From assembly GCA_025056355.1 (NCBI GenBank), contig JANWWI010000003.1, positions 87,457-151,456 on the forward strand: a stretch of 64,000 bases of DNA. Direction: 5' to 3'. The position numbers and the translations under genes are program-made. The notes below the pieces were generated by a model that searched no databases, had not been told where the DNA came from, and worked only from the letters and a program-made list of their open reading frames with translations. Each line of letters starts with the position of its first letter. Position 1 is the first letter of the stretch. Origin of the DNA: Casimicrobiaceae bacterium (lineage in GTDB: Bacteria > Pseudomonadota > Gammaproteobacteria > Burkholderiales > Casimicrobiaceae). Shown in pieces: positions 1-13,593 of the stretch.

Positions 1-234
1 AAGGGCCAAAAGTGCCACGCCGATATGCAGCAGTGCGTGCCGGCGCGCTCCGAGTGCCCTCGGTGCAGCGTCCGAATAGGCATAGCCCGCCAGCAGCGCC
101 GCTTGGAAAAAGAGCAAACAGGTCGTCCAGACCGCCGAGGATCCCCCAAACCACGGCAGGATTTGCTTGGCAATGAGCGGCTGGACGAGAAACAGCAAAA
201 AGGCTGAAAGCGCAACAGTGGCGTGAAAGTGCAC
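1..234 (-). CDS. Spermidine-synthase-like polytopic membrane protein, N-terminal fragment (cut by window edge)
   Basis: The ORF track misses this gene because it has no ATG and runs off the left edge. Read on the minus strand, the frame gives a hydrophobic stretch containing SAFLLFLVQPLIAK and then ILPWFGGSSAVWT, followed by a second hydrophobic segment (LLFFQAALLAGYAYS). This pair is the usual N-terminus of membrane proteins whose C-terminal half is a spermidine synthase-like methyltransferase fold. The family's function is unproven, and the catalytic half lies outside the window. The start is uncertain: I chose GTG at 234, but an in-frame TTG at 291 also lies downstream of an in-frame TAG, and neither has a clear Shine-Dalgarno sequence. 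The htpX terminator lies between this gene and htpX, so it is probably transcribed separately. Confidence 0.72.
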   Translation of the reverse strand, partial: MHFHATVALSAFLLFLVQPLIAKQILPWFGGSSAVWTTCLLFFQAALLAGYAYSDAAPRALGARRHALLHIGVALLAL

Positions 235-301
235 GAGGGAGACGGCCGCCGCGAACGGTGCTGCGCGGCAAGAAACGATGCGATGGCCCAAATGCTAGCG
301 G

Positions 302-343
302 CAGAAAAACGAAAGCCCCGGCGGGAACGACCCGATCCGGGGC
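302..343 (-). terminator. Intrinsic terminator downstream of htpX
   Basis: On the minus strand a perfect 7-bp GC stem (GCCCCGG at 315-321 pairing with CCGGGGC at 337-343) is followed by a T-rich tract read as TTTCGTTTTT. It begins 27 bases after the htpX stop codon. This is the clearest rho-independent terminator I see in the window. Confidence 0.8.
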
Positions 344-369
344 CTGCGACGTGCCTGCCTCAGGCGAAC

Positions 370-1242
370 TTAGGCCGCCTCACGCAACGCTTGAATGCGC
401 GCTTCGATCGGCGGGTGGCTCGAAAACAGCGCCATCACGCCTCCCTTCGCGCTGATCCCCATCGTCTTCACACTCTGCGGGAGTTCGCCGGGCTCAAGTC
501 CGCCCAAACGCGCCAGCGCATTGATCATCGGCTCTTTACGGCCCATCAATTCGACACTGCCTGCATCGGCGCGGAACTCACGCTGACGGCTAAACCAGGC
601 CACGATGATTGCGGCGAGCACCCCGAGCACGAGATCCAAGATCACCACCGACACGTAGTAGCCGACGCCCGGCTCGTCGCTTTGGTTACGCAGGATCACT
701 CGGTCGACCACGTAGCCCACGATCCGCGAAATAAAGATCACGAACGTGTTCATGACGCCCTGGATCAGGGTCATCGTGACCATGTCGCCGTTGGCGATAT
801 GAGCAACCTCGTGGCCAATCACCGCCTCGACTTCCTCCCGCGTCATGTTCTGGAGAAGGCCCGTCGAGACCGCCACAAGCGCGGAGTTCTTGAACGCCCC
901 GGTGGCGAACGCATTGGGTTCGCCCTCATAAATGGCCACCTCGGGCATTCCAATCCCCGCCTTTTGCGCGAAGCGCTCCACCGTCTGCACGATCCAGCGA
1001 TGCGTCGGATCGGGGGAATCGTTGATGACTTGAGCGCCGGTCGACATCTTGGCGATCGGTTTGCTCATCAGCAGCGAGATGATCGAACCGGTAAAGCCCA
1101 TCACGAGCGCAAAGCCCATCAACCCCGACAGGCTAAGCCCGTTGGCGGTCAAAAAGGCGTTGAGCCCGAGTAGATTGACCACGATCCCGAGGACGAGGAT
1201 CACGGCCAGGTTGGTCAGCAGAAACAAGACGATTCGTTTCAT
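370..1242 (-). CDS. htpX: Membrane zinc metalloprotease HtpX (M48 family)
   Basis: HtpX is an inner-membrane endopeptidase that degrades misfolded membrane proteins, in partnership with FtsH. Two N-terminal hydrophobic segments occupy about residues 4-28 and 36-58. The zinc motif HEVAH falls at residues 144-148, followed by further hydrophobic stretches near 160-180 and 190-215. The ORF track starts four codons earlier (MEVP). I chose the internal ATG giving MKRIVLFLL because it matches the family N-terminus and is preceded by GGAAG at normal spacing. The product is 290 residues, which is typical. The gene is monocistronic by appearance: an intrinsic terminator follows it and rpmE is divergent. 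Stress regulation is known in other bacteria, but I see no specific operator here. Confidence 0.96.
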   Translation of the reverse strand: MKRIVLFLLTNLAVILVLGIVVNLLGLNAFLTANGLSLSGLMGFALVMGFTGSIISLLMSKPIAKMSTGAQVINDSPDPTHRWIVQTVERFAQKAGIGMPEVAIYEGEPNAFATGAFKNSALVAVSTGLLQNMTREEVEAVIGHEVAHIANGDMVTMTLIQGVMNTFVIFISRIVGYVVDRVILRNQSDEPGVGYYVSVVILDLVLGVLAAIIVAWFSRQREFRADAGSVELMGRKEPMINALARLGGLEPGELPQSVKTMGISAKGGVMALFSSHPPIEARIQALREAA

Positions 1243-1480
1243 GGGCACTTCCACATCACCGAAAACCGCCGGCTTGCTCCGGCACCACCGCCGGACTTTA
1301 GGGCATTCAAGTGAAATTCAATAGTACGTCGCGGCTCACTTTTAGACCACGCGAATGTGCGATAATTCAGGTTTTGACTCAACCGGGCGTTTCGCCTAGC
1401 GTTGTCTACCGTGCCCTTGGCGCGCCGTCGCCCGAGTAGCTCGAGGCTGCGACGGCGGCAAGTTCTCAGACCGCGTTCTC

Positions 1481-1729
1481 ATGAAACCGAATATTCATCC
1501 GAACTACCGCGAGGTGGTCTTTTTCGACACGGCCGCCAACGTCAAATGGATCACGCGCTCGACTGCCCCGACGAGCCGCACGATCACGATGGAGGACGGC
1601 AAAGAATATCCGCTCGTCGTCCTGGAAATCTCGAGCGCATCGCATCCGTTCTACACGGGCAAGCAGCAGCGTATCGTTGATACAGGTGGCCGCGTCGAGC
1701 GCTTCCGCCAGAAATACAACCGCAAGTAA
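1481..1729 (+). CDS. rpmE: 50S ribosomal protein L31, type B (zinc-independent)
   Basis: This 82-residue protein has the L31 type B pattern: it starts [16 protein letters not shown] and carries [10 protein letters not shown] near residue 58. It lacks the CxxC zinc-binding cysteines of type A L31. Type B paralogues often replace the zinc form under zinc limitation. No second copy is visible here, so I cannot say whether this is the only L31. The 238-bp divergent region with htpX contains a -10-like GATAAT near 1361 with a weak -35, and I see no convincing Zur palindrome. There is no strong Shine-Dalgarno sequence before the ATG. Confidence 0.95.
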   Translation: MKPNIHPNYREVVFFDTAANVKWITRSTAPTSRTITMEDGKEYPLVVLEISSASHPFYTGKQQRIVDTGGRVERFRQKYNRK

Positions 1730-1831
1730 AGAACGGCGCCCACGCTCCACATTTCTCAGCTCACTTCGGGAGCTGCAAAAACCAGGCGCGGCGTGCCCAT
1801 CCGTGCTGAGCGACTGCGGCGCACTTGCCCG

Positions 1832-1860
1832 GGGGCAGCCATGCAGCCACAGGGGCAGCC

Positions 1861-1869
<9 letters not shown>
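1832..1869 (+). repeat. Tandem duplication of a start-codon region (18-bp repeat, 20-bp period)
   Basis: The 18-mer GGGGCAGCCATGCAGCCA occurs at 1832-1849 and again at 1852-1869. Each copy carries a G-rich patch followed by an ATG. Because the period is 20 bases, the two ATGs (1841 and 1861) are in different frames, and only the second opens the glycosyltransferase gene. Confidence 0.85.
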
Positions 1870-5695
<3,826 letters not shown>

Positions 5696-5752
5696 CCGTC
5701 ACGGCAAGCAACCCCAAACTCTTCATGCGTTGCCCTGTGTAAGGAGGCCACC

Positions 5753-7168
5753 GTGCCTTGTTTTCTGCGCTGGCCCTCGACGGCCTTCGGTCTGCTGCTC
5801 TCGGTTCTGACTGGACTTGCGGGCGCTTCGCTCGCCCACGCACAAGCGGCCGTCTCACCCGGTGCACGGGCGCTTGCCGCGACCGCGTCGGGGGGGCTGC
5901 CAACGCTTGCGCCCGTGGTGGCCCAAACCGCCGCCGGCGTGGTCAACATCTCCACCGTCACGCGCTCGATCGAAGCGGACAACCCAATGTTCGCCGACCC
6001 GTTTTTTCGGCGCTTCTTCGGCATCCCCGAGCGTCCGCGCACACCCCAGGCGGCGGGCTCCGGCGTCATCGTCGATGCCGCGCGCGGCTACGTGCTCACT
6101 AATCACCATGTGATCAAGGGGGCAAGCCAGATCGTGGTGACGCTGCGTGACCGGCGCGAGTTCACCGCGCGACTGGTCGGCACCGACCCGGCCACCGATA
6201 TCGCCCTGCTGCAAATCCCCGCCGAGCGATTGACTGCCGTGCGCGTCGGGGACTCCGACGCCCTGCAAGTGGGTGACTATGTGCTTGCGATCGGCAATCC
6301 TTTCGGCGTGGGACAAACGGTCACCGCTGGCATCGTCTCGGCGCTTGGCCGCGCGGGGCTCAACACCGAGGCCTACGAAGACTTCATCCAAACCGACGCC
6401 TCGATCAACCCGGGCAACTCGGGCGGTGCGCTCATCAACCTGCGCGGCGAACTCGTCGGCATCAACACCGCGATCATCGGGCCGGCCGGCGGCAATGTCG
6501 GCATCGGCTTTGCGGTGCCCTCGAACATGGCCATGCGCGTGATGGAGCAGCTCGTGCGCTATGGCGAGGTGCGCCGCGGCGGCACCGGTATCGCTGCGGT
6601 GGCCGAAGTCACCCAGGAGATTGCGCGCGAGCAGCGCCTGCCGGCCATCGAGGGCGCTGTCATCGCCTCGGTGGTGAGCGGCTCCCCGGCGGAGCGCGCC
6701 GGACTTCGCCGCGGCGATGTGGTGATTGCCGCCAACGGCCGGCCGATCCGCACTGCGTACGATCTGCGAAACCAGCAAGCCCTCACGCCGATCGGCGAAA
6801 CACTCGATCTGACCGTCGTGCGCGATGGCCGCGAGCGGCGGGTGCGCGTCACGGTTGAGACGCCCGCGCGCGCTCAGGGTCTCAAGCCCGAACGCATTCC
6901 CGAACTGCCCGGCGCGGAGCTCGCCGCGTTCCCGCGCGAGATCAACCGCCGCGGTGTCTACGTGGCCGACGTGGAGCGTGACAGCGAAGCCTGGCAAATC
7001 GGTCTGCGCGACAACGACGTGCTGCTTGGCATCAACGGCTACTACGTCTCAAGCCTCAGCGACGTGCGCCGCGCCATTCGCGACTCCGGACGCGTGGTCG
7101 TTTTCAACATCTTGCGCGGCGACACGCGCATCGACCTGCGCGCGCGCAAGAGCTCGGGACTGTCCTGA
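5753..7168 (+). CDS. Periplasmic Do-family serine protease (DegP/DegQ/MucD type)
   Basis: This 471-residue HtrA-type protease and chaperone degrades misfolded envelope proteins. A signal peptide covers about residues 1-30, with probable cleavage after AHA. The trypsin-like domain has the triad His119 (TNHHV), Asp149 (DPATDI) and Ser223 (NPGNSGGAL). Two PDZ domains follow, at about 285-370 and 385-465. The start is the GTG at 5753, supported by a perfect AAGGAGG five bases upstream. It lies 57 bases after proB and could be read from the same transcript or from its own promoter. Exact assignment to DegP, DegQ or MucD would need a phylogeny, so I give no symbol. Confidence 0.93.
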   Translation: MPCFLRWPSTAFGLLLSVLTGLAGASLAHAQAAVSPGARALAATASGGLPTLAPVVAQTAAGVVNISTVTRSIEADNPMFADPFFRRFFGIPERPRTPQAAGSGVIVDAARGYVLTNHHVIKGASQIVVTLRDRREFTARLVGTDPATDIALLQIPAERLTAVRVGDSDALQVGDYVLAIGNPFGVGQTVTAGIVSALGRAGLNTEAYEDFIQTDASINPGNSGGALINLRGELVGINTAIIGPAGGNVGIGFAVPSNMAMRVMEQLVRYGEVRRGGTGIAAVAEVTQEIAREQRLPAIEGAVIASVVSGSPAERAGLRRGDVVIAANGRPIRTAYDLRNQQALTPIGETLDLTVVRDGRERRVRVTVETPARAQGLKPERIPELPGAELAAFPREINRRGVYVADVERDSEAWQIGLRDNDVLLGINGYYVSSLSDVRRAIRDSGRVVVFNILRGDTRIDLRARKSSGLS

Positions 7169-7304
7169 AGCGCAGTCTGCGGCGTGAACGTCCGGTGGCG
7201 ATCTAGCCTCGCTCGGCTTCGCCCCCGAACGCTCGACCGCTTATTTGCCGCTTCGTCCGAAGGATTCGCAAGCAGCCGCCAAGCGCGGGCGCGCCCAAAC
7301 AGTT

Positions 7305-7515
7305 CCTCCCCTTCTCACGCGAAGGGGATCTGCCGCGAAGCAGCGGAAGGGTTACGGTGTCCTCTTTTCATCGCCCCCCGTTACACAAACGATCAACCCC
7401 TCTGCCGACGGGGTCTGCATCTCCCCTACGCCTTGCGGCATCGGGAGGGAACAACTTGCGTTTTTCCTCCCCACCGCTTGTGCGAAGGGGAGGCAGCGCG
7501 CAAGCGCCGGAGGGA
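7305..7515 (+). repeat. REP/BIME-like cluster of CCTCCCC-type hairpins in a 454-bp gene-free region
   Basis: The stretch 7169-7622 has no supported gene. It holds at least two related units, each a hairpin followed by a smaller GCG-rich inverted repeat. In the first (about 7305-7353), TCCCCTTC pairs with GAAGGGGA. In the second (about 7466-7515), CCTCCCC pairs with GGGGAGG. Between them, near 7395-7430, is a degenerate copy in the other orientation (AACCCCTCTGCCGACGGGGT). The arrangement resembles bacterial interspersed mosaic elements. The many short ORFs drawn here are shadows. Confidence 0.6.
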
Positions 7516-7622
7516 CTTGGCCGCAACCGAGGACCTCTCCGTCGTCTTCGGCAACCTTTCCCCTTGAATCGCAGGCAGTCGTATGAGAGGATTCCGAGCC
7601 GCCACTCAAGGAGGAGGGAGTC

Positions 7623-9299
7623 GTGAAGATTCGCAGAGAGGCGCTGCGACGCGCGCTTCTGATCGCAAGCGCGGTTTTAGCGCTCGGTGCGCTGACCCAT
7701 GCGGCACCGACCGCGTTTCCGCTTCGCACGACGCCGGTCCGTCTCGACGGCGTTCCCCTGGGCAGCGCCATCCATCCCGTGACGGCGCGCAGCGCGATCC
7801 TCAACACGATCCTCTTCCACGATGGGCTATACCACCTCTGGGTCATGCAGGGCGGCGACACCGCCTCCGTGAGTGATCGTCAAGTGGAAGACATCACCTA
7901 CGCGACCAGCACGGACGGCATTCACTTTACCTCTATCGGCAAACTGAGTCCGCCGCCGAATTGGTGGACGAACCCGGGACCCGGACGTAACCCGGCAACT
8001 GCTGAACCGCGGGTCTCCACGATGCGAGCGGTGCGACAAGACGGCCAGTGGTTGCTGCTCATCTGGACTGGCAGCACGCCCGGCGGCACGGCCGGCGATT
8101 TCAACTACAACACGCACATCTGGAGCCTCGGGACCGGAAGCATGCCGTCGCTGAGCGCCACGCTCTACGGTCCGATTCCGTCGCTCGGCAACACGCCGCC
8201 AGGCCCCGGGGGTAACCACGCGGGGCTGTGGGGACTGGTCAATGGCCAACTGTACCTGGGCCACGACTCGCCCACCGGCGGCATGGGCCGCTACGGGTTG
8301 ACGCTTTCCAACCCACCGGCCACCTCGCCTTCCGGGATGAGCCCGATTGAAGCAGCGCTCTACACAGGCACCGGCAAATGCTGGTTCCTCGCCGCAGGCT
8401 GCACCGGACCTTCGCCGCAGCCCGTATCCTATGCCGCGGTCGGGCGCGTGATCGCGGAGGCTTCCACGCTTGGCGCCTACTACGGCTTCGTCGACAACCC
8501 CGTGCTCACGGCGGCGCCCTTCGAACGGCAGTTCTGGTACGTCGAAAGCAGCGACAACGGTTTGACGTGGAGCGCACCACAACCGGTCTACCCCGGCACA
8601 AGCGCGCAAAGCGTCACGGTTGATGGCCTGCCGGCCCAAGGCCCAGCCTTCTCAAGCGTTGAAGTCGTCGCGCGGCCCGCACAAGCGCCGCGGCCGTATT
8701 TCGCCACCCGAGATGTCTGTGGCAACGTCGTCTTCGTGACCGAAGACACGCGCCCGATCGCAGTCGGCCTTCAGATTACGAAGGCCTTTGAGGAGACCAC
8801 GCTACCGGTCGGGGGAACCACCATACTCGGCGTGACCTTGATTGCGCCGCCGGCCGTGTGCACGCCAGCCCCCTCCTCGCCCGTCTTCACCCAGCTAAGT
8901 TTCACTGACGCGCTGCCCCCCGGTCTGGTGCTTGCTTCCACTGGCGTCGTCGTCAGCAACAGCTGCGGCGGCACTCTGGTCGCCAACCCCGGCGCGGCGA
9001 GCCTCACGCTTTCAGGCGTGAACCTGGCCGCTGGCGCCTCGTGCACGCTTCGCGTGCGCGTGACCGCCACCCAGCCGGGACGATTCCTCAACCAAATCGT
9101 GCGCTCCTCGAGCCTAGACCCCAACGGCCTGAGCAATGAGCAGAGCGTGCCTGCACTTGCCGACGCGGTGGCGGAGCTTTCGGCGGTTGTCCCACCGATT
9201 CCGATCAATGCCGCCTGGATGAAGCTCATGCTTGCCCTCCTGCTCGGAGTCGTCGCATGGCGCCGGCTTGCGCCTCGGCGCTTCTTCGGCGGGACTTGA
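7623..9299 (+). CDS. Secreted propeller-like protein with DUF11-type domain and IPTL-CTERM-like tail
   Basis: This 558-residue protein has an N-terminal signal peptide (about 1-27). A region of about 370 residues resembles GH43/sialidase-type beta-propellers. It includes Asp-box-like patches such as STDGIHF and SSDNGLTWS, but I cannot identify catalytic residues. A domain at about 385-500 resembles the conserved DUF11 surface repeat (ITKAFEETTLPVGGTT then SFTDALPPGLVLAS). The C-terminus has PIPINAAW, a hydrophobic helix and a basic end (WRRLAPRR). This tripartite layout is like the IPTL-CTERM sorting signal, but the residues are divergent. The GTG start is preceded by GGAGGAGGGAG. The protein is probably exported and anchored at the envelope. 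Function is unknown, and no dedicated sorting enzyme is visible nearby. Confidence 0.8.
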   Translation: MKIRREALRRALLIASAVLALGALTHAAPTAFPLRTTPVRLDGVPLGSAIHPVTARSAILNTILFHDGLYHLWVMQGGDTASVSDRQVEDITYATSTDGIHFTSIGKLSPPPNWWTNPGPGRNPATAEPRVSTMRAVRQDGQWLLLIWTGSTPGGTAGDFNYNTHIWSLGTGSMPSLSATLYGPIPSLGNTPPGPGGNHAGLWGLVNGQLYLGHDSPTGGMGRYGLTLSNPPATSPSGMSPIEAALYTGTGKCWFLAAGCTGPSPQPVSYAAVGRVIAEASTLGAYYGFVDNPVLTAAPFERQFWYVESSDNGLTWSAPQPVYPGTSAQSVTVDGLPAQGPAFSSVEVVARPAQAPRPYFATRDVCGNVVFVTEDTRPIAVGLQITKAFEETTLPVGGTTILGVTLIAPPAVCTPAPSSPVFTQLSFTDALPPGLVLASTGVVVSNSCGGTLVANPGAASLTLSGVNLAAGASCTLRVRVTATQPGRFLNQIVRSSSLDPNGLSNEQSVPALADAVAELSAVVPPIPINAAWMKLMLALLLGVVAWRRLAPRRFFGGT

Positions 9300-9370
9300 T
9301 CAGTCGCCGGGCTTGAATACACGGCACTTGGAGCTTCATCCCTCCGAGATGTGCAATCGGAAAAGGCCGC

Positions 9371-9772
9371 TTAGCTCTGGATCCCCCAGACATGTCCGCA
9401 GCGCCGGCAGCGGACGTGCACGACATCGGCCCGCTGGCCGATCAGCTCAAGCATGCCGTAGGCCGAGCACCGTGGACAGCGCGCTTGATTGGCGATCGAT
9501 TCGGCATCGCTCAGCGCAAGCAGATAGCCCTGGATCGAGAAAAAGATCACCGCAGCGCAGATGCCCACGAACAGCGTATAGATGAGCTTGCCCGCGAGCG
9601 TGGCTTCCGACAGCAGCTCCACCGCCCCCAGTAGCCCGGCCAGCGCGACGAGCGCTAGCGCGAGGTAGAGATGCGAAAAAATCAGCTCGCGCTCGTACCA
9701 GCGTCGAAAGCCCAAGCGGCGAATGCCCTCAGCCAGCGGCGGGTTGAGTCGGAATGATGAAAGGACGTCCAC
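9371..9772 (-). CDS. Small membrane protein with C-terminal zinc ribbon, unknown function
   Basis: This protein of about 133 residues has two hydrophobic segments (near 30-55 and 65-90 of the shorter form). At the C-terminus CPRC and, 22 residues on, CRRC suggest a zinc ribbon. The family is not recognised with certainty. I chose the GTG at 9772 because GAGAGGGG precedes it; the ORF track uses a GTG at 9784. It lies downstream of the DUF4332 gene on the same strand, at the end of the smc-zipA-ligA region. The 87 bases between the two genes contain a GGGCAC/GTGC inverted repeat. It could be a membrane-tethered RNA- or protein-binding factor, which is speculation. Confidence 0.7.
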   Translation of the reverse strand: MDVLSSFRLNPPLAEGIRRLGFRRWYERELIFSHLYLALALVALAGLLGAVELLSEATLAGKLIYTLFVGICAAVIFFSIQGYLLALSDAESIANQARCPRCSAYGMLELIGQRADVVHVRCRRCGHVWGIQS

Positions 9773-9859
9773 AACCCCTCTCACGCGCGTCGGGCACAGC
9801 CCGTGCTACACCCGTCGAGCCGACAAGCTCAGGACAACCGCACCCCGGGTCAGAACCCC

Positions 9860-10270
9860 TCAGTACTCGAGCATGCGCGGCAGCGTTTTGGCCTGTTCGA
9901 TCCAGCCGGCCACCTCCGACTCGGTCGGAAGCCGCCGCACGAGTTGTTTGCTCTGGTTGACCTCGGCCATGGCCTTGGTCAGGTTGGCAGCGTTGCGACG
10001 CGCAAGCTCGGGGACGGTGTCGACCCCGGCCGCTTCGAGCAATTCCGCGTATTCCGAGCCAACGCCTTTGATCCGATACAGATCGACCATGTTGGCGAAC
10101 TTGAGAATTTGCGCCGCCGAGAGCCCGGTTTTGGCGGCCAACTCCTCACGCTGCTTCGGCGTACGAGCCATCTCAAGCAGCGTATCGGTGTCCTTGACGC
10201 CACAGGCCCGAAGTTTTTCGCCGATGACGGGCCCGATGCCTTCAACGTTTTCGATTTTGTAGTTCGCCAT
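9860..10270 (-). CDS. DUF4332 helix-hairpin-helix protein
   Basis: The 136-residue product begins NYKIENVEGIGPVIGEKL, and a second similar motif (DLYRIKGVGSEYAELL) occurs near residue 63. This gives two helix-hairpin-helix-like units, the pattern of DUF4332. Such units usually bind nucleic acid non-specifically, but no function is established for this family. It lies 104 bases downstream of ligA, which also carries helix-hairpin-helix motifs. The separation suggests its own promoter or a processed transcript. There is no signal peptide or membrane segment, so it should be cytoplasmic. Confidence 0.85.
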   Translation of the reverse strand: MANYKIENVEGIGPVIGEKLRACGVKDTDTLLEMARTPKQREELAAKTGLSAAQILKFANMVDLYRIKGVGSEYAELLEAAGVDTVPELARRNAANLTKAMAEVNQSKQLVRRLPTESEVAGWIEQAKTLPRMLEY

Positions 10271-10374
10271 GCATGAACTCCTGAGAGTCGATTGAGTGGG
10301 GATGACTGAGCTGACGCGTGCGATCCCGAAACGAAGCGCCGCCGGGCAATGCTACGAACTTTTATGCCGGGTTG

Positions 10375-12417
<2,043 letters not shown>

Positions 12418-13593
12418 TCAAGCAAAAAGCGCATGGGCGGTTTCGGATCCGGGTTCGATCCCGGCTTGCGCAAGTGCATCCATGGCCTGCTTGATCTCCT
12501 CACGCAGCTGCGCGAACGCGGCATCATCGATGCGGCTTCCATCGGTCGAGCGCAGCTCGCCGTCAAGCAGTTTGGCCAGCGCACGCAGCGTCTGCCGAAA
12601 CACATCGAATCGCGGCAACGGCTGAGTGAGATTGACCGGCTGGAAGACGAAGCGAAGCGCCCGGATCGTCTCCGTGCGCAAACGCTCCGGCGTGAAGGCG
12701 CGCTCGAACCCATCCACCGCGTGAAAGATCACGTGATCGGTCTCGACCTCGTGATAGGCGAACCGACCATCCGATTGCAGTCGAAAGCCGTTTGCTTCAA
12801 GCGTCGAGCGCAGACGCGTCCCGGCCCAGCCGCTCTCGTCGCGGCGCACGAGGTAGATATGCGGCGTGATATCCACCGCGGCGAGAAAGCGATCGAGCTC
12901 GGCAGCCCGCTCGGCCGCATCGGCAAACCCATGGAATTGAACCTCGCCGTTGACCGCTCGAGCGGCCTCCTGAACGACGTATTGCCAGCCGTCGAGGTCG
13001 GCTTGTGTAAGCGGCCCCGCGCGTGAGGCAAGCGGCAAAGCGAGGATGAGCTGCTGCACGGAGGCCATTTGCTCGGGGTCAAACGGTTCGATTGGACTCT
13101 GGCGAAACAGCCGCACCCAGGCTCGGGCCCGTCCCGCCGCGTGTACGACCGGACGCGCATCAAGCGGCCCACCTTCGGCACAGACGATCGAGGCGTACAC
13201 ATGCAACCGAACATCGAACGGCAACTCCAAACGCCGCGAGCCAGATGAGGCGTTGCGCGATGCGTCGCGAAGCGCCTGCGGCGCTTCGCCTGCGCTTGCG
13301 TGTCCGTAGACGCTTGCCGCCCCGCGAGCGTGCGCAGGAGCCGGAGCCGCGGCCGCATCGCGCCGTGGCGGGTCGAACGGCCCTTCTTCGCCGACCGTCA
13401 CGGTTGGCTCGATGCGCTCACCCCCCGCTGTTTCCGGACGGTGACTCAAGGACTCCGTCACCTGGCCGCGCGGACTGCGGGGCTGCTGCCGGCTTGCGCG
13501 CCAGGTCTGCCACCACAACCCGAGTGCCAACAAAGCGATCAGCAACGCCCCGATGCCGATCAGACCGAGTTGCACGGAGTCCAACACGATCAC
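12418..13593 (-). CDS. zipA: Cell division protein ZipA-like, FtsZ-binding membrane anchor
   Basis: ZipA tethers FtsZ to the inner membrane at the division site. The ORF track extends far upstream. I take the GTG at 13593, whose GTGA overlaps the smc stop, giving a 391-residue protein that starts [10 protein letters not shown]. One transmembrane helix lies at about residues 7-27 with the rest cytoplasmic. A proline/alanine-rich linker follows, and then the ZipA C-terminal FtsZ-binding domain from about 240 to 375. That domain is divergent from E. coli ZipA, as is usual in this group. Its place between smc and ligA supports the call. Confidence 0.87.
   Translation of the reverse strand: MIVLDSVQLGLIGIGALLIALLALGLWWQTWRASRQQPRSPRGQVTESLSHRPETAGGERIEPTVTVGEEGPFDPPRRDAAAAPAPAHARGAASVYGHASAGEAPQALRDASRNASSGSRRLELPFDVRLHVYASIVCAEGGPLDARPVVHAAGRARAWVRLFRQSPIEPFDPEQMASVQQLILALPLASRAGPLTQADLDGWQYVVQEAARAVNGEVQFHGFADAAERAAELDRFLAAVDITPHIYLVRRDESGWAGTRLRSTLEANGFRLQSDGRFAYHEVETDHVIFHAVDGFERAFTPERLRTETIRALRFVFQPVNLTQPLPRFDVFRQTLRALAKLLDGELRSTDGSRIDDAAFAQLREEIKQAMDALAQAGIEPGSETAHALFA

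Noticed and set aside
9785-9859. GACAAGCTCAGGACAACC and GGGCACAGCCCGTGC as a further REP element
   Set aside because: The words resemble repeats common in other genomes, but a single short copy in this window is not enough to call one.
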